Assembly: GCA_004297235.1 (NCBI GenBank)
Contig: SCUR01000542.1
Coordinates: 1-6,108 of the forward strand
Source of the DNA: Candidatus Manganitrophaceae bacterium
Lineage (GTDB): Bacteria; Nitrospirota; Nitrospiria; SBBL01; Manganitrophaceae
Direction: 5' to 3'
Length of the DNA: 6,108 bases
Part shown: positions 1 through 3,826 of the stretch, one piece after another
Layout of the letters: each line of letters opens with the position of its first letter
How positions within the stretch are numbered: position 1 is the stretch's first letter
Notes under the pieces: generated by a model
Told to the model about the DNA's origin: nothing
What the model saw: only the letters and a program-made list of their open reading frames with translations
Databases searched by the model: none
Position numbers and translations under genes: made by a program

Positions 1-525
1 AACGTCAAATTCCAGGTCGCGAACGCCTGCCAGCTCCCCTTTCCGGATCAGAGCTTCGACTTCCTCATCTCTTATGGAGACGTCTTAAGCCACATCGTCG
101 ACGGATATGAGCAGGCGGTGGCGGAGATGGGCCGGGTCTCGAAGCCGGGGGCGATCTTGACCCTGGAGACCGACACCAAGTGGAATTTCGGAATCTTCTA
201 TCACCCGTCCGAGATGATCGAGGCGCTTCGTGTTCCGGGGAAAGGACATGCCACGCGGGTCTGGGAGGGGATGCGTTTTAAGACATTCACCTGGCGGGAG
301 CTCAAATCGCTTCTCGAAAAAAATGGCTTTGAAATCCTCTCCTGCCGGGGCCACAATATTCTCGCTTCTCTGATCCCCGACCGCTATCTGCTGGAAAAAG
401 GGGATCGGACGGCCGTCGGCAAGCTCGCCCTCGCCGTCGGCAAGCTCGATCTCGTCCTCTCCGGAACCTATCCCTTCAACCGATTCGGTTTTAACTTCGT
501 CGTGACGGCAAGAAAAAAGGGATGA
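1..525 (+). CDS. Class I SAM-dependent methyltransferase, C-terminal part (5' truncated)
   Basis: The reading frame is open from base 1 and ends with TGA at 523-525, giving 174 residues; the start and the SAM-binding motif I lie outside the window. The visible part begins in the middle of a Rossmann-type methyltransferase fold. Residues 8-24 (ANACQLPFPDQSFDFLI) match the usual motif around strand 4 of Methyltransf_11-type enzymes, an acidic or polar residue then LPFPDxSFD. They are followed by a helix and the typical GRVSKPGAxL turn (residues 42-51). The last hundred residues would form the substrate-specific cap, and the end (FNFVVTARKKG) is the usual final strand. The substrate cannot be read from the sequence. 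A seven-residue tandem duplication (AVGKLAL/AVGKLDL) lies at residues 138-151. The stop codon lies inside the terminator stem that follows. The family call is firm; the specific function is unknown. Confidence 0.85.
   Translation, partial: NVKFQVANACQLPFPDQSFDFLISYGDVLSHIVDGYEQAVAEMGRVSKPGAILTLETDTKWNFGIFYHPSEMIEALRVPGKGHATRVWEGMRFKTFTWRELKSLLEKNGFEILSCRGHNILASLIPDRYLLEKGDRTAVGKLALAVGKLDLVLSGTYPFNRFGFNFVVTARKKG
412..453 (+). repeat. 21-bp in-frame tandem duplication
   Basis: Two adjacent 21-base units (412-432 and 433-453) agree at 19 of 21 positions, differing only at a GCC/GAT codon. They encode AVGKLAL then AVGKLDL within the methyltransferase. The near identity at codon level suggests a recent slippage or duplication event that kept the frame. 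Confidence 0.7.
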
Positions 526-548
526 GCGCCTGCGGCGTCATCCCTTTT
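513..548. terminator. Bidirectional intrinsic terminator between convergent genes
   Basis: The stem pairs GGGATGA (519-525) with TCATCCC (538-544) and CGCC (527-530) with GGCG (534-537), around a TGC loop and with one bulged G at 526. On the plus strand it is followed by TTTT (545-548). On the minus strand it is followed by six T (complement of A513-518). It can therefore end both the methyltransferase transcript and the oncoming smbP transcript. The first strand of the stem contains the methyltransferase stop codon. Confidence 0.85.
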
Positions 549-573
549 CAATGAGCCTTCCTCTACTATTCGG

Positions 574-1005
574 CTACTTCATCTCTTGAGCGTGCTTGTT
601 CCCTTCTTTTGCATGCATCAACGCTTCCTTCGCATGGCCCATCATGACGTCGCCGTGGCCGGCCTGTCCGTGCTCCACGGCGGCATTCGCGTGGGTGACC
701 GCTTCTTGAACATGTTTCATTGCGCCGCCGCCGTGCATTTCCGTCGGACTTCCCTTGGCGGCGCTTTTCACCGCCTCCTGGCCGTGGTTTAAACACTCCT
801 GCCCGTCTTTGGACATCTGCTTGAAATGTTTTACCGCCGTATCGGTATGTCCCTGTCCGCCGTGATCCATTCCGCTCTCCCCCGCCTCGACCATGGCCGC
901 GCAATGGGCTTTGGCCGTGCCGGCGTGTCCCGTGTCGGCGAACGCATTCGTCGAGACCGATGCGATGAACAGGGTTGCGATCAGAGCGAGTTTTCCTTTG
1001 TGCAT
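574..1005 (-). CDS. smbP: SmbP-like small periplasmic metal-binding protein
   Basis: This is a 143-residue protein with an N-terminal signal peptide: MHKGK, a hydrophobic stretch, then AFA with probable cleavage after residue 23. The mature part of about 120 residues carries 14 histidines and 9 methionines. The last 50 residues show a repeating His-Ala-x-Glu-Ala pattern (HVQEAV, HANAAV, HAKEAL, HAKEG, HAQE), spaced as on amphipathic helices. This matches the SmbP family, first described in Nitrosomonas europaea as a periplasmic helical-bundle protein that binds copper and other divalent metals. From memory the founding SmbP is shorter, so this one may have an extra N-terminal metal-binding stretch; it also has two cysteines. 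The start is supported by AAGGAG at 1011-1016, five bases from the ATG. It lies 82 bases downstream of the DUF192 gene and is probably co-transcribed with it. Metal preference cannot be told from sequence. Confidence 0.85.
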   Translation of the reverse strand: MHKGKLALIATLFIASVSTNAFADTGHAGTAKAHCAAMVEAGESGMDHGGQGHTDTAVKHFKQMSKDGQECLNHGQEAVKSAAKGSPTEMHGGGAMKHVQEAVTHANAAVEHGQAGHGDVMMGHAKEALMHAKEGNKHAQEMK

Positions 1006-1054
1006 GTTTTCTCCTTTTGTGAGGGTGACCCAAACAAGGCGAAAGCGACGATCC

Positions 1055-1081
1055 GATCGGCGGCGCGGCGCCGCTTCGATC
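1055..1081. repeat. GC-rich inverted repeat between the DUF192 and smbP genes
   Basis: GCGGCGC (1060-1066) and GCGCCGC (1068-1074) are perfect inverted repeats about one base, so a real RNA loop would open some inner pairs. An outer pair GATCG (1055-1059)/CGATC (1077-1081) extends the stem across a two-base bulge. No T-run follows on either strand, so it is not a standard terminator. On the minus strand it lies just after the DUF192 stop, in the presumed DUF192-smbP message, where it might stabilise or attenuate the transcript. It may also be a chance product of high GC. Confidence 0.45.
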
Positions 1082-1087
1082 AGCCGT

Positions 1088-1534
1088 CTAGAACCGGATC
1101 TTCGCCCCTAATTTCAGTTTTTCCTTTTCTGAAAAGCCCGATGCGACCTCCACCACATAGAGGGCATCCTTGTCGAGCGGTCCGTAATTCGGGCAGGGGT
1201 CCGCTTTGCACGGAGGGGTCTTCTCGGAGATGAAAATCACCTCCTTCTGCGCGTTCAGCCAGATGATGTCGATGGGGAATTTGCAGTTCTTCATCCAGAA
1301 AAGATAAGGGTGCGCCTCCTGGAAGATAAAGAGCATCCCGCCGCCGGGGGCCAGCGAATCGCGAAACATCAATCCGACGCTCCGCGCCTGAGGGGTGTCG
1401 GCCACCTCGGCATCGATCCGGGTTCCGCTGGGGAAGAGAAGGGTGCGGTGGGCGGTGGGGAGCGTTTCGGAAAAGGCCGATCTTCCGGGGAGGATCGCCG
1501 CAAAGAGAAGAAAAATAAAAAGCGCTTTTCGCAT
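1088..1534 (-). CDS. Exported DUF192 family protein
   Basis: This 148-residue protein starts with a clear signal peptide: MRK, about 12 hydrophobic residues, cleavage near AFS/E at residues 20-23. That fixes the ATG at 1532-1534. The rest is a full DUF192 domain. The diagnostic motifs are ARSVGLMFRDSL (residues 50-61), GGGMLFIF (64-71), FWMKN (79-83), the PIDIIWL strand (87-93) and PPCKADPC (107-114). The three cysteines (84, 109, 114) could form a disulfide outside the cytoplasm. The biochemical function of DUF192 is not established; it is a small beta-rich domain often found in exported proteins. The gene has no convincing Shine-Dalgarno sequence, and its -10 box lies six bases before the ATG, suggesting a leaderless message. 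smbP follows on the same strand and tonB diverges upstream. Confidence 0.9.
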   Translation of the reverse strand: MRKALFIFLLFAAILPGRSAFSETLPTAHRTLLFPSGTRIDAEVADTPQARSVGLMFRDSLAPGGGMLFIFQEAHPYLFWMKNCKFPIDIIWLNAQKEVIFISEKTPPCKADPCPNYGPLDKDALYVVEVASGFSEKEKLKLGAKIRF

Positions 1535-1540
1535 GCGCCT

Positions 1541-1569
1541 ATCTTATGAAAAAGAAATCGATCTGTCAA
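1541..1569 (-). promoter_or_regulatory. Sigma70-type promoter of the DUF192(-smbP) unit, predicted leaderless
   Basis: Read on the minus strand: TTGACA (1569-1564, perfect -35), a 17-base spacer, then TAAGAT (1546-1541, 4 of 6 matches to TATAAT). Only six bases separate the -10 from the ATG at 1534, so initiation seven bases downstream falls on the A of the start codon. Confidence 0.75.
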
Positions 1570-1609
1570 CGAGGCGTCCGCGGGGGGCGATTTCGGCTTG
1601 CCGCCGCCT

Positions 1610-1638
1610 TTGATGCCCATGATGATTAATGTTATAAT
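1610..1638 (+). promoter_or_regulatory. Sigma70-type promoter of tonB, predicted leaderless
   Basis: TTGATG (1610-1615), a 17-base spacer and a perfect TATAAT (1633-1638). A start point 7-8 bases downstream falls at 1645-1646, at the ATG of tonB. The -35 elements of this promoter and of the DUF192 promoter are back to back, 40 bases apart, and could share an operator. Confidence 0.75.
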
Positions 1639-1639
1639 C
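1621..1639. promoter_or_regulatory. Possible Fur-like operator over the tonB -10 box
   Basis: GATGATTAATGTTATAATC agrees with the classical 19-base Fur box (GATAATGATAATCATTATC) at 12 of 19 positions. It has partial dyad symmetry (6 of 9 pairs) and covers the -10 element, where a repressor would act. Iron control of a tonB gene would be typical. The site is AT-rich and overlaps TATAAT, which inflates the match, so this is a weak call. Confidence 0.3.
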
Positions 1640-1645
1640 CGTTTC

Positions 1646-2644
1646 ATGCATCTCTATGACGATATCGCTAAAGAAGTATATCCGGATGGCGGGCCGGAGT
1701 CCCGCTCCCTGACGCTCCTCTTCCTTTTTCTCTCCCTGTTGTTTCATCTGTCGATGCTTCTTTTGATTCAGCAGTGGGCGCGGTGGGAGCCCTCCCGCAT
1801 CGAGTCGAAGGACCCCTTCGTCCAACTCGTCGATCCGGAGACGCTCGCCCCGCCCAAGCAGAAAGAGCTCTTGCTCGGGACCGATCGGGAAGAAGATCTG
1901 AAGTCGATCCCCCCGGGGAAGGAAACCAAACTTCCGCCGATTCCAAAATCGCTGCAGCCCGGTCTTCCCCCGGCGGCGAAGGGGGGGAAATCGCCGGGGG
2001 CGCCCCGTCCGCAGGCGCGGCCCGCGTTGCCCGTCCCTCCTTCGGCGCCGCCGGCGCCGGCTCCATCGCTTTCGCTTCCGGAGCGCCCGACGGCGCCCGA
2101 CGCCGTTTCGCCCCCGCCGAGCGAGTCGTCTCCGTCGGCCGCTGAAGAGGTGAAAAAAGTATTTCCGCTCCCATCGCTGCCTCCCGGGAAAGGAGAAGCC
2201 CGATCCGATCCCACTCCCCGGCCGGGCGGGCTTCCGGGGCTCCCCTTTGCCGACGCGAAGAGCCTCGACCGCCTGGCGAAAGTTTTTTCCGACCAGGAGC
2301 AGGTTCCGAAAGATACGATCTCGCTGAACACGGACGACCTGAAATATTTCTCATACATGCTGAAGCTGAAGAACAAGATTGAATATATCTGGAGATATCC
2401 TCAGGCGGCCGCGGAGCGGGGAATTCAAGGAGACCTCCTGTTGAATTTCACGATTCATCGAGACGGACGGGTGAGCGACGTCAGGGTGGTCTCCACATCG
2501 GGGTATGAAATTCTCGATGTGGAGGCGGTGCGTGCGATCCAAGAGGCTTCCCCCTTCGCCCCTTTGCCGGATACCTGGAATGAAGACCGGATTTCCATTA
2601 CCGGTCATTTCCTCTATTACAACCGATACACTTATCTGCGTTGA
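1646..2644 (+). CDS. tonB: TonB-family energy transducer
   Basis: This is a 332-residue protein with TonB architecture: a short cytoplasmic N-terminus (1-21), one membrane anchor (about 22-41), a long Pro/Ala/Ser-rich periplasmic linker (roughly 85-215), and a C-terminal TonB domain (about 240-332). The anchor contains SLLFH (30-34), the S-x3-H signature that couples TonB to ExbB/ExbD. The C-terminal domain begins near YP (251-252) and has the strand-turn GDLLLNFTIHRDGRVSDVRV. TonB passes inner-membrane proton-motive force to outer-membrane receptors for iron complexes, cobalamin or other substrates. No exbB, exbD or receptor gene is in the window. In-frame TTG/ATG codons upstream (1598-1624) overlap the promoter and have no ribosome site, so the ATG at 1646 at the predicted transcript start is preferred. 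TolA-like proteins share this layout, but the C-terminal domain reads as TonB. Confidence 0.88.
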   Translation: MHLYDDIAKEVYPDGGPESRSLTLLFLFLSLLFHLSMLLLIQQWARWEPSRIESKDPFVQLVDPETLAPPKQKELLLGTDREEDLKSIPPGKETKLPPIPKSLQPGLPPAAKGGKSPGAPRPQARPALPVPPSAPPAPAPSLSLPERPTAPDAVSPPPSESSPSAAEEVKKVFPLPSLPPGKGEARSDPTPRPGGLPGLPFADAKSLDRLAKVFSDQEQVPKDTISLNTDDLKYFSYMLKLKNKIEYIWRYPQAAAERGIQGDLLLNFTIHRDGRVSDVRVVSTSGYEILDVEAVRAIQEASPFAPLPDTWNEDRISITGHFLYYNRYTYLR

Positions 2645-2861
2645 CCGGGGGCGGCTCCGGCGCCCCGAAATAGAAAGGCCGCCGCGCAGCCTCTGTTTAT
2701 CGTGTGCCGCATCTTCCGAATCTCGGCACGGCGCGGTCGGGTTTCCCTCTCCCTGGTCGCTCCATTCCGGGGCGTCCCTCCTCCCGCTTCTGCATGGATA
2801 CGGAGGGGTCTTTCAGCTCTCCGGCTTCGCCGAAGGGATCTTCACCGTCGAGAAGATTTTA
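2645..2861. other. Gap between tonB and the cell-division promoter
   Basis: I find no convincing gene here. A short GC-rich hairpin (2648-2653 with 2661-2666, seven-base loop) follows the tonB stop but lacks a T-run, so it is at best a Rho-dependent or mRNA-end structure. A weak six-base inverted repeat lies at 2704-2709/2724-2729. Open frames cross the region on both strands, but they have no ribosome-binding site and no recognisable motif. Confidence 0.5.
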
Positions 2862-2890
2862 TTGACAAATAAAAATCGAAACGGTAGATT
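2862..2890 (+). promoter_or_regulatory. Sigma70-type promoter of the zapB-like/zapA operon
   Basis: Perfect -35 TTGACA (2862-2867), 17-base A-rich spacer and -10 TAGATT (2885-2890, 4 of 6 matches). The predicted start is near 2896-2897, giving a leader of about 46 bases before the ATG at 2943. Confidence 0.75.
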
Positions 2891-2891
2891 G

Positions 2892-2906
2892 AATGAAAAT
2901 TTCATT
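2892..2906. promoter_or_regulatory. Perfect 15-bp palindrome at the predicted transcription start
   Basis: AATGAAA (2892-2898) and TTTCATT (2900-2906) are perfect inverted repeats around a single A. The palindrome sits immediately after the -10 box, over the predicted start point, a common place for a repressor operator. No known regulator is recognised. Confidence 0.4.
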
Positions 2907-2942
2907 GTGCAATTCCATTCGGCATTCAGATAGAGGGGAGCA

Positions 2943-3203
2943 ATGGTGCAAGAGCAATTAGAGGTGCTGGAAACCCGCGTCCAGGCGATGATTGAGATGA
3001 TCAAGAAGCTGAAGCGAGAGAAGGAATTATTAGAGGCCAAGGTCGGCCAGCGAGAAAGAGAGTTCCGCCAGCTTCAGGAAGAGCGGGGGGAGGTCCGCCT
3101 CCGAATCGAGCGAATCTTGGGGACCTTGAATCATCTGGAAGTCCCGGAGGAGGTCGAAGAGGATTCGGAGATCCCGGTAAAGGTGAAGGCGGGTGAAGAA
3201 TAA
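2943..3203 (+). CDS. ZapB-like coiled-coil cell-division protein
   Basis: This 86-residue protein is highly charged and almost entirely coiled coil: residues 3-65 show Leu/Ile/Val at heptad positions among Glu, Lys, Arg and Gln, followed by a short acidic tail. It has no signal or membrane segment. The ATG at 2943 follows a strong purine-rich site, GAGGGGAG (2933-2940). It lies directly upstream of zapA and overlaps it by 11 bases, so the two are probably translationally coupled. Size, coiled-coil character and position fit the ZapB-like proteins encoded before zapA in many bacteria, which bridge ZapA-bound FtsZ filaments at midcell. Coiled-coil sequences diverge quickly, so the identity rests mostly on context; a generic coiled-coil protein is the alternative. 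Confidence 0.7.
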   Translation: MVQEQLEVLETRVQAMIEMIKKLKREKELLEAKVGQREREFRQLQEERGEVRLRIERILGTLNHLEVPEEVEEDSEIPVKVKAGEE

Positions 3204-3489
3204 ACTGCAGGTCGAGATATTCGGTCATCGATATACGCTCCGAGGCGATGCCGATGAAGCGTATGCCAAGGAGCTCGCCGCCTACGTCGACCGGAAGATG
3301 AGCGAGATGGCGGGCCATGCCAAGGGGATCCACTCCTCGAAGCTGGCCATTTTGGCGGCGATCAACATCGCCCATGAGCTTTTTCAACTGCGAAGCCACC
3401 AGAAGGAGCGGGATGCCCTCATCGGCGGAAAGACGCGGGACATCATCGAGAGCATCGAAGAGCAGTTTGAGGAATTTAAGTTAGAGTAA
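3193..3489 (+). CDS. zapA: Cell division protein ZapA
   Basis: This 98-residue protein has the usual ZapA length. The N-terminal globular part has the family pattern VEIFGHRYTLRGDADEAY (residues 6-23), followed by AKELAAYVDRKMSEM. A long C-terminal helix from about residue 48 (SSKLAILAAINIAHELFQL onward) forms the coiled-coil dimer and tetramer interface. ZapA binds FtsZ in the cytoplasm and bundles protofilaments in the Z-ring. The start is GTG at 3193, inside the end of the upstream coiled-coil gene, with AAGGTG (3180-3185) as ribosome site; no better in-frame start exists before the conserved domain. The zapA-then-6S RNA order is a well known arrangement in many bacteria and supports both calls. 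Confidence 0.92.
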   Translation: MKNKLQVEIFGHRYTLRGDADEAYAKELAAYVDRKMSEMAGHAKGIHSSKLAILAAINIAHELFQLRSHQKERDALIGGKTRDIIESIEEQFEEFKLE

Positions 3490-3500
3490 AATCTCTCCTC

Positions 3501-3529
3501 TTGTATTTTTAAAAAAACTTTGATAAGGT
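3501..3529 (+). promoter_or_regulatory. Candidate promoter of the 6S RNA
   Basis: TTGTAT (3501-3506), a 17-base spacer containing a run of seven A, and TAAGGT (3524-3529). Initiation would fall near 3536, just where the 6S structure begins. The -10 box is poor (3 of 6), so processing from a zapA read-through transcript is an alternative. Confidence 0.45.
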
Positions 3530-3535
3530 GAATTC

Positions 3536-3700
3536 AGATACAAAAGTTGCCCCTGCGTTGTGCGTGGATGGGTTGTCTCTAAACCTAACAATCGCTGCCA
3601 GGGAGCCGAGTCCAGGAGGACGGTGTGCACGTTCCGCCCCCGGCGGAAAAGCCTAAAGTCTTCACCTCGGTGCCCACCTGGTTGTTTCAGGTTTGAGTAT
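3536..3700 (+). ncRNA. ssrS: 6S RNA
   Basis: This noncoding stretch after zapA folds like 6S RNA, which mimics an open promoter and binds the sigma70 RNA polymerase holoenzyme. The closing stem pairs AUAC (3538-3541) with GUAU (3697-3700) and CCUG (3552-3555) with CAGG (3688-3691). The large central bubble contains a small hairpin (3571-3576 with 3588-3593). The terminal arm pairs CCAGG (3598-3602) with CCUGG (3677-3681), CCGAG (3606-3610) with CUCGG (3666-3670), and GAGGAC (3616-3621) with GUCUUC (3658-3663). It ends in a perfect seven-pair stem, UUCCGCC (3632-3638) with GGCGGAA (3642-3648). The GGAAAAGCCTAAA segment (3645-3657) resembles the GAGAAGCCTTAAA of E. coli 6S RNA as I remember it. 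The exact ends are estimated. The call rests on structure, the sequence match and the zapA neighbourhood. Confidence 0.85.
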
Positions 3701-3705
3701 AAACT

Positions 3706-3731
3706 CCTCCACGGCAATCGTGGGGGCTTTT
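3706..3731 (+). terminator. Intrinsic terminator of the 6S RNA transcript
   Basis: CCTCCACG (3706-3713) pairs with CGTGGGGG (3719-3726), with one G-U pair, around a five-base loop. It is followed by C and TTTT (3728-3731), then more T-rich sequence. Confidence 0.85.
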
Positions 3732-3810
3732 CATTTCAGCTCCTCTCTTTTCTCACCTCTACCTCTGGCATAGGCAGGCAGCGCGCTCGTCGATGATCGG
3801 TGTCAGGTAT

Positions 3811-3816
3811 GGAGGA
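3811..3816 (+). promoter_or_regulatory. Ribosome-binding site deciding the rarA start
   Basis: GGAGGA lies ten bases before the ATG at 3827. The in-frame GTG at 3800 and ATG at 3809 lie upstream of or overlap this site and have no properly spaced one of their own, so 3827 is the better start. Confidence 0.7.
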
Positions 3817-3826
3817 ATCCCCTTCG

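Noticed and set aside
566..1033. A 155-residue minus-strand frame overlapping smbP in another phase
   Set aside because: Composition is Arg/Gly/His noise from a GC-rich gene read out of frame. The smbP frame has a signal peptide, a ribosome site and a family pattern.
1598..1645. Earlier tonB starts (TTG 1598, ATG 1613, 1619, 1622)
   Set aside because: They fall before or within a near-consensus promoter and lack ribosome sites. The added residues are not typical of a TonB N-terminus.
1668..2376. Two long minus-strand frames opposite tonB
   Set aside because: They are antisense shadows of the Pro/Ala-rich linker, rich in Gly, Ser, Arg and Ala, with no motif or ribosome site.
2648..2666. Hairpin after tonB as an intrinsic terminator
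   Set aside because: It lacks a T-run on the downstream side, so there is no support for intrinsic termination.
2505..2933. A 142-residue plus-strand frame running from tonB into the gap
   Set aside because: It begins inside tonB in another phase, has no ribosome site and runs across the promoter of the next operon. No family pattern is seen.
3560..3796. Open frames on both strands across the 6S RNA region
   Set aside because: They overlap a structured RNA with its own terminator and show no ribosome site or protein motif.
3800..3826. Earlier rarA starts (GTG 3800, ATG 3809)
   Set aside because: GGAGGA at 3811-3816 is spaced correctly only for ATG 3827, and the protein from there matches RarA's normal N-terminus.
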